Positions 33,254 to 41,757 of a DNA stretch of 64,000 nucleotides are shown piece after piece; positions within the stretch are counted from its first letter, which is position 1, and every line of letters begins with the position of its first letter. Both the position numbers and the translations under genes were made by a program. The stretch covers positions 1-64,000 of the forward strand of contig JAFDYQ010000007.1 of NCBI GenBank assembly GCA_018267365.1. Direction: 5' to 3'. The notes below the pieces were generated by a model. It searched no databases. It was not told the DNA's origin and saw only the letters and a program-made list of their open reading frames with translations. This DNA comes from Bacteroidota bacterium (GTDB lineage: Bacteria > Bacteroidota > Bacteroidia > Chitinophagales > LD1).

Positions 33254-36200
33254 ATGATGCAACTTTACTCCCGATTGAGATTTTTATTGGTATTGATATG
33301 TGGTCTGATGGTCGCCAGCTCAGGTTTTGCAGCCACTGGCTCATTGACCAATTATGTCAACGGCAAATACAGCGACTACTATCTGCAGATGGACTATAGC
33401 GGTGCTACGCTTGCCAGCTTTGATTGTACCTATGATGGGCGTCAGTTACTGATCGGAAATAGTGCCGGGGATGGCACTTTTCTCAATCAGGCCAATTATA
33501 CTATTCCCAGCGGCAGTTACTCTTTTGCAGTAGGACCTAATGTGAGCCGTTATTTCTATGGACAGCTACACCAGTACGGCCGTGGGCATAATTATATAGG
33601 CACCTGCTATGATGATGGTATAAGTTATGTCAGGTCCCATGATAATCATAATGACACATGGAGCAATACACTATATGGCAGCACCAGCAACGTGCTGAAC
33701 CCTGTCTATGGTTATTACAGTTATGTCAATACTACCAATATCCCCAATTTGCAGTTTACTGTACTGCACTGGTCCAAAGGATCAGACATCCCGGAGGCAA
33801 ACCTGCAATATAATATCTATCGTGGCGGTGTGCTCATAGGCACAGTCTCAGGCACCACCTATTCTTTCACAGATCCGGCGCTCCTGCCTCAGGGTACATA
33901 CAGCTATGAGGTCAGGACTCAGGCTACCAGCTGGGGCAATCCTGAATCCTACGGTACCTACTACTCTGTACCTATCGCAAACCATATCCTCCAGGCCACG
34001 GATGCGACTTTATATGGCAAGAGCCAGTTGACCTGGCCTAATATTGCCGCCTACGCACCTAATGACATAGCAGTGATGCGCAATGGCCAGCAGATAGCGG
34101 TGGTCAATAAAAACGCTACTACCTATAATGATTTCGACGGAGTACCGGGTATAGTGTATGACTACTCTGTAGCGCCGATAGATGCTAATAATAATACCCC
34201 TTTCACCTTTCATGACAATGGCGCCTCACGCCCTAATGGGGTGATCAAGGGCAACGTACGTACCATCTACAGCGCCGGTGTAGGTGGTGTAGTGGTCGTG
34301 GCCTATGCCAGGATCAATAATGTACTGTACCTCGATTCTGTACTGACAGATGCATCTGGCTTTTATCAGTTCAATGACCGCTTCTATGATACCAGCGCCA
34401 CATGGACCATCGTGCCGCACAAGGGTACGCACGGCTTCAATCCTGATACACTGCGCCGCACCCTGACCATAAATAGCAACAACGCTACAGGGGTGGATTT
34501 TCAGGATACCTCTGTATTTACTATCAAAGGCAAAGTGAAGTTTACGCCGAGTGCCTACTGTCCGGTATGTGCAGAGGGAGGTGTATCTATCTACCAGAAT
34601 AACGTCAATATCAGCAATACCACCAGCAGTACCGGCGATTTCTCTATCGCTATACAGCAGGAGGGTACGTATACCTTCAAGCCGGTATTGTACAATCACA
34701 AATTCTCTCCGGACTCTATCACTATCCACGTAGTGAGTGACTCTTTCAATGTCAATTTTACAGACCTTACCACTGACACTATCCTGGTCAGTGTGAAAGG
34801 GGGCTGCGGAAATCAGGTGAGCCATCACGATATCGTTATTATCAATTCAGATAATGGTGCATATACTAGGTTTGACACGCTGAGCGGCTACGGAGAGAAG
34901 GCAGTAGTAGTGCCGGCGCAGGCTTATACCGTAAATTTCTTCAAAGGCTTTTCAAATGCTGTGATAGAAGATCCGCTGCTGGCTACACAGCTCGGCAGCA
35001 GTCCTATACAGGTAGACGTGACCAAGCGCGACTCAGCCTCTACGACAGTCATCGATACCACTTATACTATCGTACCTGCTCATGCAGATACGCTCGTGAG
35101 CGGGCAGGTCATAGTCTATCCCGCCCATCGTGATACCATCATAGACACCGTGACTACCAATAGGGTGATCGTACCACGCGCAGCATTTGTATATCATGGC
35201 CAGATCACAGTAGACGTGCTGAACTTTCCATTTTCTACAGTATGTCCATCTGTGAATAATGGATACATAGTAGACCAGGGAGACCGCATACCGCTGCGTG
35301 TTTCTATCCGGGAGTTTTTTGCCTATGACTCTACCAGCTGCCCTGTAGACTCCGGCCAGCTGGTGATATATGATGATGTGAGTGACGTAGGTGCACCACA
35401 GACGGTCAATTTCTATCAGGGGCGCTACGACTATCTCCTGCTGCCGGGCACGCCTAATGTAGCCGCTCCATATCTCAAGGTGCTTCAGTTCTTTGCCCAT
35501 GTAGGTACTAATACAGCACCCAACTGGGGCCGGCAGATACTCGTCACAGGTCACAGGCCGCACACCCAGACCTTTGTGACCAAGACACCGGAGTTGCCGT
35601 TTTTTGTACTGCATGCACCTCCGGGCAGCAGCAGCTACAGCTTCCTGGCACAAGACTCTTCTGTGAACTATTCTTATAGCAACTCCTATCAGGTAGGCGG
35701 CTCTGCGGGTCCGTATGTAGATGCCAAAATCGGTGCCGGTATACCTATACCATTCACAGGTATAGTAGTAGGTGCCGGTGTAGAGATCACTGCAGATGCA
35801 CAGGCCGGTGGTGATCAGAATCACAATACACAGGTCAATACCACCTTCACCGCGCACCAGCAGATCTCTACATCCAATGCTAATAACGGTACGGATGTAG
35901 CCCTGGTAGGCCATCAGGGAGACGTGTATGTAGGCGGATCATTCAATATGATCTATGCGCTCTCAGATGTGATCTCCCTCAAAAACTGCCAGGTAGTACG
36001 CGATACACAGCTGGCCTGGGGTGCCAACGGTCTGGCCACAAACTATATCTATACAGAGAAGCATATCACAGAGACGCTGATACCACAACTCGAGCTGCTC
36101 CGCTCTCTGGCTCATGGCGATACGATACAGCTCATGCAGTCATACATAGATGTGTGGAAGCAGGTGGTGCAAAAGAATCACAAGAACGCCGACACTACTG

Positions 36201-39200
36201 CTACATTCCTGCAAAATCTCTCCTACAGTGCAGGAGCTGTATATGACTATGAGGAGACCAGCGGTACGGACTCTACCCAGTCTATAGACTATTCTACTTT
36301 CCTCGATGTGAATGCCGGACTCGGCGTTTTCTTTGGAGAAAATCTCGATGGCTTTGCCAATACGCAGCTAGGTGTGAAGATGAACTTCCACTGGAATATG
36401 AATACTGGCAGCTCTACCAATGTGGTCCGGCAGAAAACATTCGGCTATCACCTGGAAGATAATACAGTAGGCAACTTTTACAGTGTAGATGTCAAGAAGG
36501 ATAATGTTTATGGCACGCCTGCCTTTGGCCTCGTAGCCGGCACCAGCGCCTGCCCGCACTGGCCGGGTACACAGGCCCGCGACTCTGTGCAGGTCACACT
36601 GGATAACTATTCTGTATCCAATGTGCCGATCAATACGCCTGCTACCTTCACTGCCCATATCGTAAATCTCAGTGAGAGTATGGAGACGCGTACATATAAT
36701 ATACAAGCAGTACCTGAGAGCAATACTGAGGGCGCGATCATCAAAATAGGTGGTCAGCAGATCAATAACTCCCCTGCTGCCTTCACCGTAGCGGCGGGCA
36801 CTGACCTGCCGGTAGTGCTCACCGTAGAGCGTGGTCCCATCGCCTCAGACTACAATGGCCTGCAGATATCCTCTTCATCGCCATGCGATGGTGCCGAGGG
36901 CAATACCATCACATTTGAGGCACACTTCCAGAGTACCTGCAGCCCTATAGGCCTGTATACGCCATCCGATCACTGGCTCGTGAATGCAGCCAGCCATGAT
37001 ACCCTCCCTATTATCTTCTCCGGATACAATGCTACGGATAGCAATCTGATCAGTATCGGTCTGGAGTACCGCTCCGTAGGTGGCTCATGGATACCGGCTA
37101 TCAACCCGCCTATCACCCGCGCACATCTGGTAGCACCATACTATGCATACATCTTCAATACCTCTGCACTGGCAGATGGCGACTATGAGATCCGAGCCTA
37201 TGCCAACTGCGGCTCCCAGCCCGGCGGCAGGACCTACTCACAGACCCTCAGCGGCAAAATAGATCGCACCAATCTGCAGCTCTTTGGTACACCGTCTCCA
37301 TCTGATGGCGTGCTCAATGTAGGTCAGGATATCTCAGTGACCTTCAATGAGCCTGTAGATTGCGGCAGGGCCAATGCCTACGATCACATTTACTCTACAT
37401 TGGTCAGGGCAGACAATGGCCAGGTGATACCGGACTCAGTAGTTTGCAGCGGTTCATCATTGATCATCTATACCAATCCACCATCTCTGATAGACAGTCT
37501 GGAGAATGTAACCCTGATCAGTACGATCAATAACGTCTATGACATCAATGGCAATACCCTCACACAGCCTGTGCAGTGGAGCTTTATAGTAAACCGCTCA
37601 AAGGTGTACTGGAGCCCGGCCAATATGAATCTGAGTGCAGTGACAGGTACTGCGGCTACCTCATCGGCTACGATGCTGAATGTAGGTCCGCAGGATTCAT
37701 TCACCATTACTCACATGCCGTCATGGCTCAGCACACCTCAGCAGGCTGTATACACTATGAATGCCGGCACACCGGCCAATCCAGCCAGCCGTCAGATCAG
37801 CTTTACAGTTGCTAATTCGCTGAATCCTGGCCATTATACTGATACGGTGATCGCACGCGCCAGTGGGCGCGATCTTTTCCTCTTCGTCAATCTGGACGTA
37901 GTGAAGCCGCATCCAAACTGGAGTGTCAATCCGGCCAGCTATCAATACAGCATGAATGTGACTGCTAACTTCAGCACCACAGACCTCAATACGCCGCTCT
38001 CTTCTGATACCCGCGATACTATTGCAGTGTTTAAGGGTGAGGAGTGCCGTGGTCTGGCAGGCATCTCATATGATCCGTATACCAATAAGTATGTGGCCTT
38101 CCTCACTGCCTATAGCAATAGTGTGGTGGGAGATACCTTTACATTCCGCATGTGGGATGCCGTACCGGGTGTAGAGTATCAGGCCAAAGAGCGCCTGCCA
38201 TTTGTAGATAATGGCACCATCGGCCAGCCATTGGCTCCGTTTATCCTCCACCCTCAGGGCGTCTTCCAGACTATCCTCTTTACACCGGGGTGGAACTGGT
38301 TCTCTCTGAATGTGAATGCTTCGGACATGAGCGCAAATAATGTATTGGCGCATCTCCACCCTGCCAATGGCAGCATCGTGAAGACCGACAATTCATTTGC
38401 GCAATACTATAAACCGACCACGGGGACCAGCACATGGCAGGGAGCACTGTCTCTCTTCAATACGAAGAAGAGCTACATGATACAGCTCGATCATGCTGAT
38501 ACGCTGCACCTGCTGGGCACGCCTGTCACAGATACTACCACCATACAGATCGCCTCCGGGTGGAACTGGGTAGGCTATCCTCGTCAGGATATTTCCGATG
38601 CAGCTTCTTATCTGGCTAATGTGACAGCTGCTAACGGTGATCTGCTCAAGACGCAGAGCACTTTCACACAGTACAATGGCGGTACATGGTCGGGTACGCT
38701 TCGCTCCATGTATCCTGGTCAGGGCTACAAACTCAAAGCGGCGAATGCTTTCAACTTTGTGATACCACCATCTCGTAGCCTGCCGGCGTGGAATGCGGAG
38801 GACTACCAGTACCAGCAGAATATGAGCGTGACGGCAGACCTCCAGTTCAATAGTGTTTCTACTACCCAGAGCCACTACCTCGTAGGAGCATTCGTAGATG
38901 GTACCTGTGTAGGAGTGGCTCAGCCTATCTACCTGCACAGCCTCAATGCCTATAGGGTTTTTCTGACCATACACGGCGATACAGCCAATGCTACACATGT
39001 GATCACCTATCGCGTATATGATACGGATAATGATCAGGAGTATGAGGCTATATATGACACCATCCACGTGATACCTGATAGCTCGGTAGCACGCGTAGAG
39101 TCTCCGTATGTGATCAATGTGCAAACGACTACAGGGATCAACGCGATCAACTACAACGATGGCTATAGCCTCCTGCAAAACGTGCCGAATCCATTCAGTG

Positions 39201-39421
39201 CTACTACGGACATCCAGTACGTGATCCCTGCCGCCCAGAGCGTGACCATTACCATCTATGATGAGGCTGGTCGTCTCGTAGCACAGCCTGTCAATGGTAC
39301 TCAGGCAGCCGGTGCGCACAAGGTTTCTTTTGCGCAGCAGGACCTGCAGTCTGGTGTCTACTTCTACCAGATGAGAGCCGGAGATTTTGTCAAGACGCGT
39401 AGGATGCTGATCATTAAATAA
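33254..39421 (+). CDS. Giant secreted multidomain protein with T9SS sorting domain
   Basis: From the ATG at 33254 (MMQLYSRLRFLLVLICGLM) the protein is 2055 residues with a signal peptide ending near SGFA. It has fibronectin-III-like segments (~150-330), carboxypeptidase-regulatory-like repeats (GNVRTIYSAGVGGVVVVAY, KGKVKFTPSAYCPVCAEGG; ~335-510) and a long unrecognised middle with a glycine/valine-rich hydrophobic patch (GAGIPIPFTGIVVGAGVEI, ~835). A bacterial Ig-like SbsA-type domain (ISVTFNEPVDCGRANAY, ~1360-1450) is followed by two ~90-residue repeats beginning PGWNWFSLN and SGWNWVGYP (~1680-1850). The final ~85 residues (NVPNPFSATTDIQYVI ... RRMLIIK) are a type A T9SS sorting domain. Function unknown; probably a cell-surface protein. 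A strong terminator follows. Confidence 0.88.
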   Translation: MMQLYSRLRFLLVLICGLMVASSGFAATGSLTNYVNGKYSDYYLQMDYSGATLASFDCTYDGRQLLIGNSAGDGTFLNQANYTIPSGSYSFAVGPNVSRYFYGQLHQYGRGHNYIGTCYDDGISYVRSHDNHNDTWSNTLYGSTSNVLNPVYGYYSYVNTTNIPNLQFTVLHWSKGSDIPEANLQYNIYRGGVLIGTVSGTTYSFTDPALLPQGTYSYEVRTQATSWGNPESYGTYYSVPIANHILQATDATLYGKSQLTWPNIAAYAPNDIAVMRNGQQIAVVNKNATTYNDFDGVPGIVYDYSVAPIDANNNTPFTFHDNGASRPNGVIKGNVRTIYSAGVGGVVVVAYARINNVLYLDSVLTDASGFYQFNDRFYDTSATWTIVPHKGTHGFNPDTLRRTLTINSNNATGVDFQDTSVFTIKGKVKFTPSAYCPVCAEGGVSIYQNNVNISNTTSSTGDFSIAIQQEGTYTFKPVLYNHKFSPDSITIHVVSDSFNVNFTDLTTDTILVSVKGGCGNQVSHHDIVIINSDNGAYTRFDTLSGYGEKAVVVPAQAYTVNFFKGFSNAVIEDPLLATQLGSSPIQVDVTKRDSASTTVIDTTYTIVPAHADTLVSGQVIVYPAHRDTIIDTVTTNRVIVPRAAFVYHGQITVDVLNFPFSTVCPSVNNGYIVDQGDRIPLRVSIREFFAYDSTSCPVDSGQLVIYDDVSDVGAPQTVNFYQGRYDYLLLPGTPNVAAPYLKVLQFFAHVGTNTAPNWGRQILVTGHRPHTQTFVTKTPELPFFVLHAPPGSSSYSFLAQDSSVNYSYSNSYQVGGSAGPYVDAKIGAGIPIPFTGIVVGAGVEITADAQAGGDQNHNTQVNTTFTAHQQISTSNANNGTDVALVGHQGDVYVGGSFNMIYALSDVISLKNCQVVRDTQLAWGANGLATNYIYTEKHITETLIPQLELLRSLAHGDTIQLMQSYIDVWKQVVQKNHKNADTTATFLQNLSYSAGAVYDYEETSGTDSTQSIDYSTFLDVNAGLGVFFGENLDGFANTQLGVKMNFHWNMNTGSSTNVVRQKTFGYHLEDNTVGNFYSVDVKKDNVYGTPAFGLVAGTSACPHWPGTQARDSVQVTLDNYSVSNVPINTPATFTAHIVNLSESMETRTYNIQAVPESNTEGAIIKIGGQQINNSPAAFTVAAGTDLPVVLTVERGPIASDYNGLQISSSSPCDGAEGNTITFEAHFQSTCSPIGLYTPSDHWLVNAASHDTLPIIFSGYNATDSNLISIGLEYRSVGGSWIPAINPPITRAHLVAPYYAYIFNTSALADGDYEIRAYANCGSQPGGRTYSQTLSGKIDRTNLQLFGTPSPSDGVLNVGQDISVTFNEPVDCGRANAYDHIYSTLVRADNGQVIPDSVVCSGSSLIIYTNPPSLIDSLENVTLISTINNVYDINGNTLTQPVQWSFIVNRSKVYWSPANMNLSAVTGTAATSSATMLNVGPQDSFTITHMPSWLSTPQQAVYTMNAGTPANPASRQISFTVANSLNPGHYTDTVIARASGRDLFLFVNLDVVKPHPNWSVNPASYQYSMNVTANFSTTDLNTPLSSDTRDTIAVFKGEECRGLAGISYDPYTNKYVAFLTAYSNSVVGDTFTFRMWDAVPGVEYQAKERLPFVDNGTIGQPLAPFILHPQGVFQTILFTPGWNWFSLNVNASDMSANNVLAHLHPANGSIVKTDNSFAQYYKPTTGTSTWQGALSLFNTKKSYMIQLDHADTLHLLGTPVTDTTTIQIASGWNWVGYPRQDISDAASYLANVTAANGDLLKTQSTFTQYNGGTWSGTLRSMYPGQGYKLKAANAFNFVIPPSRSLPAWNAEDYQYQQNMSVTADLQFNSVSTTQSHYLVGAFVDGTCVGVAQPIYLHSLNAYRVFLTIHGDTANATHVITYRVYDTDNDQEYEAIYDTIHVIPDSSVARVESPYVINVQTTTGINAINYNDGYSLLQNVPNPFSATTDIQYVIPAAQSVTITIYDEAGRLVAQPVNGTQAAGAHKVSFAQQDLQSGVYFYQMRAGDFVKTRRMLIIK

Positions 39422-39445
39422 CGACCGTTAGGCGACTATATGTAC

Positions 39446-39471
39446 AAGGCCACCTCTGGGTGGCCTTTTTT
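39446..39471 (+). terminator. Rho-independent terminator
   Basis: A perfect 9-bp stem (AAGGCCACC at 39446-39454, GGTGGCCTT at 39459-39467) with loop TCTG is followed by a T run. It lies 24 bases past the stop of the large secreted-protein gene. Confidence 0.93.
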
Positions 39472-39544
39472 ATTCCCCCGGCTGTTCAGTATGTTCTCCG
39501 GGGCGTTCACGTTTTTGCAGTGAGATCATTAGCGCATTCATTTC

Positions 39545-39552
39545 TATATTTG
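39545..39552 (+). promoter_or_regulatory. Bacteroidota -7 box for the thiolase gene
   Basis: TATATTTG matches TAnnTTTG and lies 20 bases before the ATG at 39573, just after the previous gene's terminator. No convincing -33 element is seen. Confidence 0.5.
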
Positions 39553-39572
39553 AAAAAACAAATACTCCCGCC

Positions 39573-40850
39573 ATGTCATATACCAATGCCTACCGCCGTG
39601 TAGCCATCATAGGTGCCAATAGGATACCCTTTGCCCGCCACAACACAAACTATATCAACGCCAGCAATCAGGATATGATGGTAGCTGCGCTGAATGGACT
39701 TATAGAGCGCTACAAGCTGCAGGGCCAGCTGCTCGGCGAGGTAGCCGGTGGCGCTGTGCTTAAGCACACCCGGGAGTTTAATCTCATGCGGGAGTCTGTG
39801 CTGAGTACCTCACTTGATCCGCGCACTCCCGCCTGTGACCTGCAGCAGGCCTGTGATACAGGTGTAGAGTCTGCCATATACATAGCCAATAAAATTGCCC
39901 TCGGGCAGATAGAGTGCGGCATAGCCGGTGGAGTCGACTCCTCTAGTGATGTACCGCTCGTTTTCGGAGAGAAACTGCGCAAGACGCTGCTCGCTGCACG
40001 TCGCGCCAAGACTACGGGTGAGCGGCTGAAGCTATTCCTCAGCATACGCCTGAAGGACTGGGCACCAGTACCGCCGCTCAATGTAGAGCCGCGCACTGGC
40101 ATGTCCATGGGAGATCACACCGAGGTTACAGCTAAGTACTTTGGCATCTCACGTGAAGATCAGGATGCTTTTGCGCTGGATAGCCACCGCAAGATGGCAG
40201 CCGCCTATGAGCGCGGTTTTTTCAAAGACTTGATGACACCCTTTGCCGGCCTCGACCGCGACAATAATCTCCGCCCCGATAGTACAATGGAGAAACTCGC
40301 CAAACTGAAACCGGCCTTCGATAAGGTGAATGGTACGCTTACTGCAGGCAATTCATCTCCTCTCACCGATGGTGCCTCCTGCGTGCTACTGGCTAGTGAG
40401 GACTGGGCAAAGGCCCACAACCTGCCTGTCCTTGCCTACATCACGCACGCAGAGGTGGCAGCCATAGAGTTCGTAAAAGAAAAGCAAAATCTCTTGCTAT
40501 CTCCTACCTATGCTATGACACATATGCTCGGCAAGGCAGGAATGAAGTTTCAGGACTTTGATTTCTACGAGGTGCATGAGGCCTTTGCGGCCCAGGTACT
40601 CGCCCAGCTCAAAATATGGGAGAGTGAAGAACTCAGCGGCAAGTATGGTGTCAAAGCCATCGGGGCTATAGACCGTACTAAGCTGAATGTCAATGGCAGC
40701 AGCCTCGGTGCGGGCCATCCGTTTGCAGCTACCGGGGGCCGCGTGCTGGCTACTCTGGCCAAGCTTCTCAATGAGAAAGGCTCCGGCAAGGGAGTAATAT
40801 CTGTCTGCGCTGCGGGCGGCCAAAGCGTCACCATGATACTCGAAAAGTAG
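39573..40850 (+). CDS. Thiolase (acetyl-CoA C-acyltransferase), FadI-like
   Basis: The 425-residue enzyme has all thiolase active-site features. The nucleophile is C94 in DLQQACDTGV; H335 is in the HEAFAAQ block, H382 in GAGHPFAATGGR and C412 in SVCAAGGQS. The N-terminal loop and the insertion around 130-170 resemble FadI of the anaerobic beta-oxidation complex more than short biosynthetic thiolases. It would cleave 3-ketoacyl-CoA or condense acyl-CoA units. No FadJ-like partner is adjacent, so the pathway cannot be read from context. Confidence 0.92.
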   Translation: MSYTNAYRRVAIIGANRIPFARHNTNYINASNQDMMVAALNGLIERYKLQGQLLGEVAGGAVLKHTREFNLMRESVLSTSLDPRTPACDLQQACDTGVESAIYIANKIALGQIECGIAGGVDSSSDVPLVFGEKLRKTLLAARRAKTTGERLKLFLSIRLKDWAPVPPLNVEPRTGMSMGDHTEVTAKYFGISREDQDAFALDSHRKMAAAYERGFFKDLMTPFAGLDRDNNLRPDSTMEKLAKLKPAFDKVNGTLTAGNSSPLTDGASCVLLASEDWAKAHNLPVLAYITHAEVAAIEFVKEKQNLLLSPTYAMTHMLGKAGMKFQDFDFYEVHEAFAAQVLAQLKIWESEELSGKYGVKAIGAIDRTKLNVNGSSLGAGHPFAATGGRVLATLAKLLNEKGSGKGVISVCAAGGQSVTMILEK

Positions 40851-40920
40851 TAATTAGAATCACTAAGCTTCTAAAACCTCCTTGCGTCCTCCGCATCCTT
40901 TGCGGTTAACCTAACATCCG

Positions 40921-41757
40921 TTAGTCTATCCGGTGAAATCGTATGTTACCGTCATACACCACATGCTTGCTATACGTGGCGCTATACGCGCAAAAGTAGC
41001 CAAGGGCGCCATTTGAAATATTGGAAGGGGGGTTGGCCGGGGCTGCTGTCTGGCTGCTGGTCGTGGAGTTATTGATAGTATACCAATAGTCATATACGGG
41101 TTTCTCTATCGCATCGAGTTCCACCTGCAGGGTATCTCCTTTTTCAATATCATAGTCTGCCCTTACGGTAGACTGTATGATCAGTCCGTCATTGAGGCGG
41201 TCATTTACCACAGCTATTTTGTGCTGCCTGGTATGGTGAAAGTCTGTAGTAGTGCTGTCAATATATTGATGCAGGTAGAGTATGGTCCGGTAGTAGTTGA
41301 CTATTCCTGCCGGATCGGTAAATTGAATGAACCCGCGCGGATTGCCCGAAAAGATAGAGCCGTTGATCCCTATAGAGTCAATAGCCACCGGAGGCTGCAT
41401 AGTGCTTGAGGCATCGTAGTCCTTTCCTTCGGTATGCACATGCATATGGTACGTGCGCCCTACAGCACCGCTCAGCGTGGTAGTGTAGTAGCTGCCCGGG
41501 GTCAGCTCCCGCAGAGAGTCATAGCCTCCGGCATCGTCTGCGATGGTGACAGTAGCGCCCGATACCGGCACCACTGTGTCTACATCATAAAAGGTGACTG
41601 TCTTAGACAGCTGCACGAGGTAGGGGCCGGACTGGTCGCTTATATTCCCCTCTATCACCAGCAGGCCGGAGGCGTTTTGCAGGTTCAGGTGTATATCCTT
41701 GCGGCAGGCGGTAGTGATCAGCGCCGCGATCATAGCGAGTATAGTGAGGCGCTTCAT
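40921..41757 (-). CDS. DUF4249 lipoprotein
   Basis: The 278-residue protein has a lipobox ending at Cys18 (ALITTACRKD), so it is exported and lipidated. The body has the DUF4249 layout: LVIEGNISDQSGPYLVQLS near residue 35, GATVTIADDAG near 65, then a beta-rich domain ending in a short aromatic C-terminus. DUF4249 proteins are encoded with TonB-dependent receptors in Bacteroidota and are thought to be outer-membrane accessory lipoproteins. Its ATG overlaps the receptor's stop codon (TAATG), so the two are translationally coupled. Substrate unknown. Confidence 0.88.
   Translation of the reverse strand: MKRLTILAMIAALITTACRKDIHLNLQNASGLLVIEGNISDQSGPYLVQLSKTVTFYDVDTVVPVSGATVTIADDAGGYDSLRELTPGSYYTTTLSGAVGRTYHMHVHTEGKDYDASSTMQPPVAIDSIGINGSIFSGNPRGFIQFTDPAGIVNYYRTILYLHQYIDSTTTDFHHTRQHKIAVVNDRLNDGLIIQSTVRADYDIEKGDTLQVELDAIEKPVYDYWYTINNSTTSSQTAAPANPPSNISNGALGYFCAYSATYSKHVVYDGNIRFHRID

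Noticed and set aside
35033..35914. 293-codon minus-strand frame
   Set aside because: Antisense to the large secreted-protein gene; Cys/Arg/Ile-rich composition typical of shadow frames and no recognisable domain.
38393..39319. 308-codon minus-strand frame
   Set aside because: Antisense to the C-terminal part of the same gene, including its clearly coding T9SS sorting domain.
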